DNA from: Nonomuraea roseoviolacea subsp. carminata
GTDB taxonomy: Bacteria; Actinomycetota; Actinomycetes; Streptosporangiales; Streptosporangiaceae
Direction of reading: 5' to 3'
Assembly (NCBI RefSeq): GCF_024172185.1
Contig: NZ_JAMZEC010000001.1
Location: forward strand, 6,479,001 to 6,543,000
Length of the DNA: 64,000 nucleotides
The notes under the pieces were generated by a model. That model worked only from the letters and a program-made list of their open reading frames with translations. It had not been told where the DNA came from and did no database searches. The translations under genes and the position numbers were made by a program. Shown here in pieces: positions 17,229 to 24,854 of the stretch (positions are counted from its first letter, which is position 1; the number at the start of each line of letters is the position of its first letter).

Positions 17229-17759
17229 GTGTCCAACCGGAACGGGCCTGATTTCGTGATGCTTCTTGAGCGCCACTCTCCTTTGGTCGCAATAAGTGTG
17301 GCGATAAAAGTTGCATTAGTTGCTGTTTGTATATTTCCGCTGTTAGCCGGATGTGGATCCTGGCTTCAAAAGCCAATCAGAGTTGAGGAGGGCGCACTTA
17401 GCGAAGTGCTTAGCGTGGGCCGCGTTGTGGCGCGAACTACCGAAGATCCCGTATATAATAATACTGTTCAGATCGACGACGTCCTTGTGATGGATGTTGA
17501 TGCTTCATCTTTCGAGGTGGGCATGGACGTTGCACGTAGGCGACTTGAACAGCATGGGTGGGCCTTCTCAGAGAAAGTTGCAACCCGTACGCTTATGAAC
17601 TCTACGCGCTGGAAGGATACAAGCTTGACCATCGAGCCATTCCGAAAAGGAACTTCCTATGCTGGCTCCTGGCAGGAATATATCGCCCATAAAGTCCATG
17701 TTGAGCCGAATGATCAGAATGGGTACTTGCTTGTAGTGGTCAGTCGCTCGCATTCATGA
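17229..17759 (+). CDS. Lipoprotein, candidate immunity protein for the Rhs tip
   Basis: The 176-residue protein has a hydrophobic segment ending in the lipobox PLLAGC (Cys42 from the GTG at 17229; ATG at 17259 is an alternative start). The mature region is a compact alpha/beta sequence with DVARRRLEQHGWAFSE and ends VVVSRSHS. I do not recognise its family. It lies 85 bp after the toxin gene on the same strand, shares its AT-richer composition, and is followed by no other gene. In polymorphic toxin loci the gene right after the toxin is usually the immunity gene. A membrane-anchored extracytoplasmic protein is what a cell-wall-cutting toxin would require. The immunity role is inferred from position and topology. 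Confidence 0.7.
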   Translation: MSNRNGPDFVMLLERHSPLVAISVAIKVALVAVCIFPLLAGCGSWLQKPIRVEEGALSEVLSVGRVVARTTEDPVYNNTVQIDDVLVMDVDASSFEVGMDVARRRLEQHGWAFSEKVATRTLMNSTRWKDTSLTIEPFRKGTSYAGSWQEYIAHKVHVEPNDQNGYLLVVVSRSHS

Positions 17760-18389
17760 AGCGACAATGCGTACACCGGCCTGCTGCGAGCGGGATGAAA
17801 TGGCTAAACGTGCATGTAGTCGCACTATTGTCGCGGTTGACATATGGAAGTTGCGGGGATTGAACAACAGGTTGGCGGTCGGGTGAAGCTGTTCGGCCGG
17901 CAGGCCGCGACGATATCGCATCCATTTCACTTGGTATGTATCTTTACGGTGTGTTGATTGGTGCTGCGGGGCGCGGGTTGGCCACGCGGCGCCGGACCAC
18001 CTCCCACTCAGTAGCCAGCCGAGCCAGCCGACACTCATCCAGCATGCACGTCTCGCCGTCAGGCCCGCGGTATGTCAACGCCTACGTACCACCCTGCTGC
18101 CAGGCTCGATGTCACCGGCTGGCCGACATCCACGCGATCCGGAGCCGCCGAACGACCTCCGCTGACGACACTTCCTGAGCGAGCTACTCCACCGCCTGCA
18201 GGCGTAATCGCTCCCCTGCTCGCGCTCCTCGAGGGTCGGTCGGCCACCTCACCTAGCGGGCATAACCCGGCCCGCCGCCACCGTCACTACCCCGAATTTT
18301 TTGTAAGCCCTACCATTCAACCCCACCAGCTATGGCGCCTTGCCTGGTATTCACACTCCCGGGTTGTGGGTGTTGTTCGGAGCTCTTGA
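17760..18389. other. Gene-poor stretch with ORF remnants
   Basis: This 630-bp gap has no convincing intact gene. On the minus strand, 17944-18078 could encode about 44 residues from a TTG (MTYRGPDGETCMLDECRLA), and another short minus-strand stretch reads EVSSAEVVRRLRIAW near 18130-18170. They look like broken pieces of one small protein. Together with the truncated mug copy that follows, they suggest a scarred recombination zone. Confidence 0.4.
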
Positions 18390-18694
18390 CTAACGTGGTG
18401 GCGAGGGCGAGCGCGAAGGCGTCGGAGCTGACGCGCGAGGAGTTGGTGGAGGGCGGTCGTCGGTTGGCCGGGTTGGTGGCCGAGGTTCGTCCGAAGGTGC
18501 TGGCGGTGTTGGGGGTGTCGGCGTATCGGACTGCTTTCGCCCGCCCAAAGGCGGTGGTGGGGTTGCAGGAGGAGTCGGTGGGCGGGGTGCCGGTGTGGGT
18601 GTTGCCTAATCCGAGTGGGTTGAACGCGCATTGGACGTTGGCGGGGATCGCGGGGGAGCTGCGGCGGGTGCGCGAGCACATCGGTCGGGCGTGA
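18390..18694 (+). pseudogene. Truncated mug copy (C-terminal 101 codons)
   Basis: From ACTAACGTGG at 18389 the sequence encodes the last 101 residues of the Mug glycosylase, including FARPKAVVGLQEE and NPSGLNAHWTL, and stops at 18694. The catalytic half with GINPGL is absent, so it cannot be an active glycosylase. Against the intact gene at 9108-9611 it differs at about 34 bases but only about seven residues. It was therefore under protein-level selection for a long time before truncation, or came from a related strain. Upstream bases in the same frame (from 18332) are unrelated to mug. Confidence 0.9.
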
Positions 18695-18800
18695 TCGGCA
18701 AGCTCTCGCGTCGGAGGGTCACGCACCCACGAGAGCTCATTCCCTGCTCGTAGCCTGCGCCCTTTTGCTGCCTGACTCACAGTCATTCACCGTGAAGCGA
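18390..18800 (+). repeat. Direct repeat, right copy
   Basis: Partner of 9307-9720. Similarity starts abruptly at about 18389 and fades after about 18800, including TGATCGGCA after the stop, GGAGGGTCACGCACCC, and a CCCTTTTGCTG block. Confidence 0.82.
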
Positions 18801-18940
18801 CGGTCCGCCCACGCCGACGGCGCGGTTGTCACAGCATGAGATCCGCGTCCACAGCGACGCCCCTATGTGAAACGACCCCGCAGGGGTGCATCCGAACGGC
18901 CGTCCGCTCTCGAAGGTCATGGTGACGAGCGGAGGCTTTC

Positions 18941-20026
18941 GTGACCATGACCGTACTGACCGGCTCCGTCCGCGAGCTGGTCGACCGACATCTGACGGAG
19001 ATCGTCGAGCGTGCGACGGGTGAGCTCGGCTTCGTGGGGGATGAGGGCGTCGGCACCGTGCGCCGTTTCCTCGCGGACTTCGTCCTGCGCGGTGGTAAGC
19101 GGCTGCGGCCGTCCTTCGTGTACTGGGGGCACCGGGCCGCGGGTGGGCGGCCGGAGGAGCTGGACGCGGTGCTGTCGGCGGGGTGCGCGGTCGAGCTCGT
19201 GCACGCCTGCGCGCTCCTGCTCGACGATGTCATGGACGAGTCGGGCACCCGGCGGGGACGCGTCACGGCGCACCTGGCGCTGGCCGAGGAGCACCGGCGG
19301 GCCGGGTGGCGGGGCGATCCCAGGCGGCACGGGGAATCGGTGGCGACGTTGCTCGGGCTGCTCGCCTACACCTGGGCCGACAGCGCCATGCTCGCCGCGC
19401 GCGGGTCGTACCGGGCGTGGGAGGTGTTCACGCGGCTGCGCGTGGAGCTGATCGGCGGGCAGTACCTCGACCTGGTCAACGCCGCCCACGGCCGCGCCAC
19501 GCGCCGCCGGATCATGGAGATCGCCGCGTACAAGTCCGGAAAGTACACGGTCGAGCGTCCCCTGCACCTGGGGCACGCGCTCGCCGGTGGTGACGGCGCG
19601 ACGCTCGCGGCGCTCAGCGCGTACGCGGCGCCGCTCGGGCAGGCGTTCCAGCTTCGCGACGACGTGCTCGGCGTCTTCGGCGACCCGGCGCGCACCGGCA
19701 AGCCCGCGGGCGCCGACCTGCTGCTCGGCAAGCAGACCTACCTGCTGGCTGAGGCTCGCGCGCGCACCGGCGAACTCGGCGCCGCCATCCTCGGCCCCGT
19801 ACGCGACGAGGCCAAGGTGGGTGGCGCGGCCGACGTGCGTCACGAGGTGGACTTGGCCGCCGCCCGCGAGCTGATCGTCGGCTGCGGCGCCCTGGAGGCG
19901 GCCGAGCGGCGCATCGGCGCGCTGGCGGGTGAAGCGGCGGCGGCGCTCGAAGCGCCCTGCCTGCCCGCCGACGCCGCAGCTGCCCTCGTCGAGCTGGCCC
20001 GCCAGGCCACGGAACGGGTGGCGTGA
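18941..20026 (+). CDS. crtE: Geranylgeranyl diphosphate synthase-type polyprenyl synthetase
   Basis: The 361-residue isoprenyl chain-elongation enzyme supplies GGPP for phytoene synthesis. The first aspartate-rich motif is LLDDVMDESGTRRG and the second is FQLRDDVLGVFGD. GGKRLRP precedes the first motif, and GKQTYLL is near the C-terminus. These are the canonical trans-prenyltransferase signatures. The GTG start at 18941 follows CGGAGG; an ATG two codons downstream is an alternative. It leads the plus-strand carotenoid operon. Its stop (TGA at 20024) overlaps an ATG, and this stop/start junction has been copied several times in the 48-bp repeats that follow. The chain length is inferred from the crt context. 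Confidence 0.93.
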   Translation: MTMTVLTGSVRELVDRHLTEIVERATGELGFVGDEGVGTVRRFLADFVLRGGKRLRPSFVYWGHRAAGGRPEELDAVLSAGCAVELVHACALLLDDVMDESGTRRGRVTAHLALAEEHRRAGWRGDPRRHGESVATLLGLLAYTWADSAMLAARGSYRAWEVFTRLRVELIGGQYLDLVNAAHGRATRRRIMEIAAYKSGKYTVERPLHLGHALAGGDGATLAALSAYAAPLGQAFQLRDDVLGVFGDPARTGKPAGADLLLGKQTYLLAEARARTGELGAAILGPVRDEAKVGGAADVRHEVDLAAARELIVGCGALEAAERRIGALAGEAAAALEAPCLPADAAAALVELARQATERVA

Positions 20027-20216
20027 TGGTCATGGGGTGGGCGACTTGCCAGGCCGCTGAGCGGGTCGGCGTGATGGTCACGGAGCGGGTGGCTCGTCAG
20101 GCCGCTGAGCGGGTCGGCGTGATGGTCATGGAGTTGGTGGCCCTCCAGGCCGCGGAGCCGGGTGGCGTGACGGCCATGGAGCCGGTGGCCCGCCGAGCCG
20201 CGGAACGGGTGGCGTG
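20023..20216 (+). repeat. Four 48-bp repeats copying the crtE/crtI junction
   Basis: Units begin at 20023, 20071, 20119 and 20167 (the last is 47 bp). Each starts with GTGATGG or a close variant and ends in a block resembling the last codons of crtE (CAGGCC-CGGAGCGGGTGGC). The GTGATGG junction, where a TGA stop overlaps an ATG start, recurs at the end as the start of crtI. A continuous 64-codon frame crosses the repeat. Whether it is translated is unknown. Confidence 0.85.
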
Positions 20217-21629
20217 ATGGACGTGGTCATCGGGGCCGGGCTGGCCGGGCTGTCGGCGGCGATCCACCTGGCCGCGGCCGGGCGCGAGGTGACCGTCGTG
20301 GAGGCGCGCGACGTCCCCGGCGGCTGCTGCGGCACCGCCGAGCTCGGGCCGTACCGCTTCGACACCGGCCCGTCGGTCCTCACCATGCCCGGCGTGCTGG
20401 CCGAGGTCTTCGGCGCGGCGGGGGAGGAGCTCGACAGGTGGCTGCCGCTGCGCCGCCTCGACCCCGCGTACCGGTTGCTCTTCCACGACGGCTCCCGGCT
20501 GGACGTGCTGCCGGACGCGGACGCCATGATCGGGCAGGTGCGCGAGCTGTGCGGGCCCGCCGAGGCCGAACGGTACCGGCGATTCCGCGCGCTGCTGGGC
20601 CGGTTGTTCGCCGCCGAGTGGAACGTGTTCGTCGACGCGGACATGACCCGCCTGCGCGCCCTGGCCAGGCCGGTCGCGCTGCTGCGCCTGGCGGCCATGG
20701 GCGGCTTCCGCCGCCTCGACCGGCTCGTGGCCGCCCACCTCACCGACGAGCGGCTCATCCGGGCGCACACCTTCCAGGCGCTGTACGCGGGGCTGTCGCC
20801 GCAGCGGGCGCTGGGCGTGTACGCCGTCATCGCGCACATGGACACCGTGGGAGGCGTCTACTTCCCCGAGAGCGGCGGCATGCACGCCGTGCCCGTCGCC
20901 ATGGCCGCCCTCGCGGAGAAGCTCGGCGCGACGTTCCGGTACGGCACGCGCGCCACCCGCGTGGAGGCCGGCGGCGAAGGCGTCACGGCGGTGCGCCTGG
21001 ACACCGGGGAACGGCTGGCCGCCCGCGCCGTCGTGGTGGCCGGCGACCTGGTGCGCGCCCACGCGGAGCTGCTGCCGCGGGCCGCGGCCGACTGGCGGCT
21101 GCGCCGGCCGCGCTTCTCCCCGTCGTGCGTCGTGACCCACATCGGGCTGGAACGCCCCCTGACCGGCCAGGCCCACCACACCCTGCACCTCGGCAGGCAG
21201 TGGGCGCGGACGTTCGCCGCCCTGGAGGCCGGCCGGCCGCAGGCCGACCCCAGCATCCTCGTGACCCACCCCTCCCCGGACACGCTCAGCGTCCTCGAAC
21301 CCGCGCCCAACCTGCTCGGCCGCGGCTGGGACACCGTGGAGGACCGCCTCCTCGCCCGCCTGGACGCGCTCGGCTACGGCGACCTGTCCCGGGCGCCGCG
21401 GCTCACCTGGGACCCCCGCAGGTGGGCGGCCGAGGGCCACACCGCGGGCACTCCCTTCGCGCTGGACCACCGCTTCACGCAGACGGCCTGGTTCCGGCCG
21501 TCCGGCGCGGCCCGCCGCGTCCCTGGCCTGCACTTCGCGGGCATGCACACCGCTCCGGGCGTCGGCGTGCCGCCCGTGCTGCTGTCGGGGCGGCTGGCCG
21601 CCCGCCGCGTCCTCAAGGAGGCACGATGA
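20217..21629 (+). CDS. crtI: Phytoene desaturase
   Basis: The 470-residue FAD-dependent membrane-associated desaturase belongs to the CrtI family. It converts phytoene through stepwise dehydrogenation to lycopene or a related acyclic product. The N-terminal dinucleotide-binding motif is VVIGAGLAGLSAAIHLAA, followed by GGCCGTAELGPYRFDTGPS. The C-terminal FAD-contacting segment is GLHFAGMHTAPGVGVPPVLLSG. The ATG at 20217 overlaps the TGA ending the repeat, and its own stop overlaps the start of crtB. The number of desaturation steps cannot be told from sequence. It sits between crtE and crtB as in classical carotenoid operons. Confidence 0.92.
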   Translation: MDVVIGAGLAGLSAAIHLAAAGREVTVVEARDVPGGCCGTAELGPYRFDTGPSVLTMPGVLAEVFGAAGEELDRWLPLRRLDPAYRLLFHDGSRLDVLPDADAMIGQVRELCGPAEAERYRRFRALLGRLFAAEWNVFVDADMTRLRALARPVALLRLAAMGGFRRLDRLVAAHLTDERLIRAHTFQALYAGLSPQRALGVYAVIAHMDTVGGVYFPESGGMHAVPVAMAALAEKLGATFRYGTRATRVEAGGEGVTAVRLDTGERLAARAVVVAGDLVRAHAELLPRAAADWRLRRPRFSPSCVVTHIGLERPLTGQAHHTLHLGRQWARTFAALEAGRPQADPSILVTHPSPDTLSVLEPAPNLLGRGWDTVEDRLLARLDALGYGDLSRAPRLTWDPRRWAAEGHTAGTPFALDHRFTQTAWFRPSGAARRVPGLHFAGMHTAPGVGVPPVLLSGRLAARRVLKEAR

Positions 21630-22660
21630 CCTGCCTGGGCTCCCGGCCCGTCGCCCCGGCCGCCGTCAAGGGCGCGACCGCCTCGGCCGCTGTCAAGAGC
21701 GCGACCGCTCCGGCCGCCACCAAGGGCTCGGCCGGTCTTACGGCCGCCGCGGACGGCGCGACCGGGCTGACCGCCGCCTACGAGCGGTGCCGCGCCCTGC
21801 ACGCCCGCTTCGGCCGCTCCTACTACCTGGCCACGCTCCTCCTGCCGCCCTGGAAGCGCCGCCACGTCCACGCGCTGTACGGTTTCGCCCGGTACGCCGA
21901 CGAGATCGTCGACTCGTTCACCATGGACGGCGACCGCGCCGGCGCCCTCGGCGACCTGGAGACCCGCGTCGCCGCGGCCCTGGCGGGCGAGCGGTCCGAC
22001 GACCCGGTCCTGCCCGCGTTCGCCCACACCGTGCGTTCCTTCGGCATCGGCCATGGCGAGGTGGCCGCGTTCCTGCGCTCGATGCGCGCCGACCTGACCG
22101 TGACCCGCTACGCCACCTACGACGACCTGCTCGGCTACATGGAGGGCTCGGCGGCCGTCATCGGCACCATGATGCTGCCCATCCTGGAGCCGTTGCCGGG
22201 CCGGGAGGCCGCGGCCCGGGAGCCGGCCCGGCAGCTCGGCCTGGCGTTCCAGCTCACCAACTTCCTGCGCGACGTGGCCGAGGACCTCGCCCGCGGCCGC
22301 GTCTACCTGCCCGCGGCCGACCTCGACCGGTTCGGCGTCACGGAGGCGGCGTTGCGCGGCCCGCGCACGCCTCCCCAGGCCCGGCGGCTGCTGGCGTTCG
22401 AGGCCGGGCGGGCCCGGGATCACTACACCCGGGCGCTGGAGGGCATCCCGCTGCTGACCCCGTCGTCGCGGCCGTGCGTGCGGGCGGCGTACGAGCTGTA
22501 CGGGGGGATCCTGACGGAGATCGAGCGCGCCGGGTACGAGGTGCTGGCCCGCCGCGCGCGGGTGCCGCGCCGGCGCAGGCTGGCGATCTTCACCAGGAAC
22601 CTCGTGGCCGCCCGGGCGGCGGGCCGCCGCGAGCGCCGCGTCACCGTGGAGGTGCCTTGA
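21626..22660 (+). CDS. crtB: Phytoene synthase
   Basis: The 344-residue enzyme condenses two GGPP molecules to phytoene. The squalene/phytoene synthase signatures are present: YYLATLLLP, then YGFARYADEIVDS (first Asp-rich motif), YMEGSAAVIGTMM, and QLGLAFQLTNFLRDVAEDL (second motif). The C-terminus is basic. The first 50 residues are not conserved in the family; they hold 27-bp tandem repeats (units at 21662, 21689, 21716) encoding AAVKGATAS-like blocks. The ATG overlaps the crtI stop. It ends 6 bp from the stop of the convergent crtA-like gene, with no obvious terminator between them. Confidence 0.94.
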   Translation: MTCLGSRPVAPAAVKGATASAAVKSATAPAATKGSAGLTAAADGATGLTAAYERCRALHARFGRSYYLATLLLPPWKRRHVHALYGFARYADEIVDSFTMDGDRAGALGDLETRVAAALAGERSDDPVLPAFAHTVRSFGIGHGEVAAFLRSMRADLTVTRYATYDDLLGYMEGSAAVIGTMMLPILEPLPGREAAAREPARQLGLAFQLTNFLRDVAEDLARGRVYLPAADLDRFGVTEAALRGPRTPPQARRLLAFEAGRARDHYTRALEGIPLLTPSSRPCVRAAYELYGGILTEIERAGYEVLARRARVPRRRRLAIFTRNLVAARAAGRRERRVTVEVP

Positions 22661-22666
22661 CCGCTC

Positions 22667-23431
22667 TCAACCGGCCAGGGCCAGCGGGTCCGTCCCGTTC
22701 CAGGTGCCCTCGCTCCCGTACGGGGCGAAGCGGGCGAACAGCTCCTCGGCGTACCAGTCGTCGCGCCGCACGCGGCCGATGACATCCCGGTGGGCGTTCC
22801 CCCGATAGGCGAACCGGCGGACGTCGGCCTCGTCCCGCCACAGGGAGAACGTGGCCTGGCGGGCGAGCGGCCACTCGCCGGCGCCCACGGAGGCCAGGCA
22901 ACCGGGCTGCCGCAGCAGCTCGCGGTCCACGGACGGGACGGCGCGGTAGAAGGCGACGAGCCGGGCGGGCCGGATCGACGCCCGCGTGAGCACCGCCACC
23001 GGGCCCTCATGGCCGCCCGGGGAGCCGGTGACGGCGAACGAGTCACGGCGGCGGCCGTCTCCAGGGGAGCCGGCGGCCACGGGGGCGCGGCCGCCCGGGA
23101 AGCGGGTGGCGGTGAACGGGTCGCGTCCGCCCCAGCGGCCGTGCCAGGACAGCGGGGTCAGCCGCACGTGCCAGGACTCCGCCGCCGCGCGTCGCCAGCG
23201 CCGCGCGATCGGCGAGCCGCGCAGGAACGCCTCCAGCGCCGCCTCGTCCCGCCACACCGCGAACAGCGCCCAGCGGCGCAGGTCGGCGCCGGGCGTCATG
23301 GAGGCGCCCCGGCCCGTGCCGAGCAGCCGGTGGAACGTCAGGCCGCCGGTACGCCGCAGCACCGGCCGGTCGAAGGCCATGTACCGCATGGCGCTCATGT
23401 CCGGATACCTGATGAGGTGAAAGGACGCCAC
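22667..23431 (-). CDS. crtA: Spheroidene monooxygenase-like protein (CrtA family)
   Basis: The 254-residue protein resembles spheroidene monooxygenase, which inserts a 2-keto group into acyclic carotenoids. The typical C-terminal half is present: VLTRASIRPARLVAFYRAVP, then LARQATFSLWRDEADVRRFAY, then DDWYAEELFARFAPYG and GTWNGTDPL. The N-terminal half repeats a similar ferredoxin-like pattern (WALFAVWRDEAALEAFLRGS). A low-complexity insert sits at about residues 120-165 and includes a repeated FPGG/SPGG pattern. The start is uncertain; GTG at 23431 precedes SFHLIRYP, where homology-like sequence begins. It is the last gene of the minus-strand carotenoid operon. The family call is from motif memory. 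Confidence 0.72.
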   Translation of the reverse strand: MASFHLIRYPDMSAMRYMAFDRPVLRRTGGLTFHRLLGTGRGASMTPGADLRRWALFAVWRDEAALEAFLRGSPIARRWRRAAAESWHVRLTPLSWHGRWGGRDPFTATRFPGGRAPVAAGSPGDGRRRDSFAVTGSPGGHEGPVAVLTRASIRPARLVAFYRAVPSVDRELLRQPGCLASVGAGEWPLARQATFSLWRDEADVRRFAYRGNAHRDVIGRVRRDDWYAEELFARFAPYGSEGTWNGTDPLALAG

Positions 23432-23440
23432 CCCGCCGCC

Positions 23441-23530
23441 CGGCGCGCTCACCGCCCACCACCCGTTCGGCCGCCCGCTCCACCGTCCGGCGCGCTCACC
23501 GCTCACCACCCGTTCCGCCGTCCGTTCGAT
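23441..23530 (-). repeat. Two 47-bp direct repeats at the glycosyltransferase/crtA junction
   Basis: CGGCGCGCTCACCGC begins at 23441 and again at 23488, with the following 28 bases largely shared (CACCACCCGTTC). The repeat covers the end of the glycosyltransferase frame and the gap before the crtA-like start. It echoes the repeated gene junction between crtE and crtI. Confidence 0.7.
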
Positions 23531-24854
23531 CGCATGTTCCGCCGCTCCCGAGGTCGGTCTCACCGCCGGTCCCATCGGCCGTTCCACCGCTCGTTCCCCC
23601 GCCCAGGAGCGGGCCGAGCGGTCGCGGAGGGCCGTAGGAGCGCCCCCGCCAGATGCGGCGCGGCCGGTACGTCGCCCGCGTGAGCTGGACGGCTGTCGCC
23701 GGATCGAGCAGCGGCGACAGCAGCAGCCCCGGACCGGGACGCTCGTAGCTGCCGCGCAACGCCCACGCCAGCAGCAGCCGCACCCCGAGCAGCCCCAGGT
23801 CGAGCGGCGTGGCCCGGCCCGCCAGCAGCCGTGCCACGGGCAGCGCGGCGGTCAGCCACACCACGGCCAGGTCGGCGGCCTGCCGTCCCCGCCCCGTCAC
23901 GTCGGCCAGCGCCAGCGTGCGCCCCCACTCCCGCCACACGCCGGCCACCGAGTCGTGCATGTCCACGGTCAGGAGGTCACCGGCGTCCAGGAGCCCGACC
24001 CGCCAGCCGTCCGCGGCCAGCGTCCTGGCCAGCGCGACGTCGTCGGCCAGATGCTCGCGTACCCGGGCGAAACCGTCGGCGGCCAGCATCGCGGACCGGT
24101 GGAAGGCCAGACACTGGCCGTTGGCCAGGACCCGGTGCGGCGGGGGCGGCGTCGCGGCCCCGATCGGCCCGAGCCGGTAGACGAGCGTCGCCAGGAACGA
24201 GGCGTGCAGCGCCTGCTCGACCGGGCCGTCGCAGGCGAACCTCGGCCCGGCCGAGACCAGGTCGAACTCCTCCAGCCCGGCCGCCAGCGCCCCGAACAGG
24301 CCGGGCCGCGGCCGGGCGTCGGCGTCCAGCGTCACCACGACCGGGCCCTTCGCGGCGGCCAGCCCCTGGTGGACGGCCCACGGCTTGCCCACCCAGCCCG
24401 GCGGCGGCGGCGTGCCGCGGACGACGGTCGCGCCCAGGGACGCGGCCAGCCGCGCCGTGCCGTCCGTGGACTCGTCGTCCACGACGATCACCTCGCGCAC
24501 GGCCGGATCGGCCAGCGCGGCGGCCACGCACGGCCCCAGCCGCCCTTCCTCGTCCCTGGCCGGCACGACCACCGACACGTTCCCGGCCGGCACGACCACC
24601 GACACGTTCCCGGCCGGCACGACCACCGACACGTTCCCGGCCGTCGCGCGCACCGACACCTCCCCGGCCGGTACGACCAGCGACCCTCCGCTCTCCGCGA
24701 CGGCGGGCACGGGGCGCAGCGGCGGCCTGCGCCGCCGTCCCCTCGCCAGCCGGGCGCAGACGACGGCCCCCGCGACGGCCTGCGCCGCCCCGACGACCGC
24801 ACCGGCCACCGCCCCGGCCACCGCGGACCACCCCGCGAGCTTCCCGGCCGTCAT
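23496..24854 (-). CDS. Carotenoid glycosyltransferase, GT2 family (CruG/CrtQ-like)
   Basis: The 452-residue membrane-associated GT-A enzyme carries a hydrophobic N-terminal segment, the nucleotide-binding core VSVVVPARDEE, VIVVDDESTDGTARL, the metal-binding VTLDADARP, the acceptor-side HLADDVALARTL, and two to three C-terminal hydrophobic helices. It probably glycosylates the tertiary hydroxyl made by the CruF-like hydratase encoded upstream. Just before the core, the first beta-strand is repeated: VSVVVPAGN occurs several times, encoded by 27-bp DNA units. The last 30 residues are a Gly/Thr-rich tail. ATG at 24854 overlaps the desaturase stop. The acceptor is inferred from context. Confidence 0.82.
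   Translation of the reverse strand: MTAGKLAGWSAVAGAVAGAVVGAAQAVAGAVVCARLARGRRRRPPLRPVPAVAESGGSLVVPAGEVSVRATAGNVSVVVPAGNVSVVVPAGNVSVVVPARDEEGRLGPCVAAALADPAVREVIVVDDESTDGTARLAASLGATVVRGTPPPPGWVGKPWAVHQGLAAAKGPVVVTLDADARPRPGLFGALAAGLEEFDLVSAGPRFACDGPVEQALHASFLATLVYRLGPIGAATPPPPHRVLANGQCLAFHRSAMLAADGFARVREHLADDVALARTLAADGWRVGLLDAGDLLTVDMHDSVAGVWREWGRTLALADVTGRGRQAADLAVVWLTAALPVARLLAGRATPLDLGLLGVRLLLAWALRGSYERPGPGLLLSPLLDPATAVQLTRATYRPRRIWRGRSYGPPRPLGPLLGGGTSGGTADGTGGETDLGSGGTCDRTDGGTGGER
24561..24695 (-). repeat. Five 27-bp tandem repeats in the glycosyltransferase N-terminus
   Basis: Units start at 24561, 24588, 24615, 24642 and 24669. The first three are nearly identical and the last two degenerate. 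Each encodes nine residues like NVSVVVPAG, duplicating the first core strand of the GT-A fold in frame. Confidence 0.9.

Noticed and set aside
18390..18694. Second functional mug gene
   Set aside because: The GINPGL catalytic half is missing, and upstream sequence in frame is unrelated.
24561..24695. CRISPR array from the 27-bp repeats
   Set aside because: Units are directly adjacent with no spacers and lie in a coding frame.
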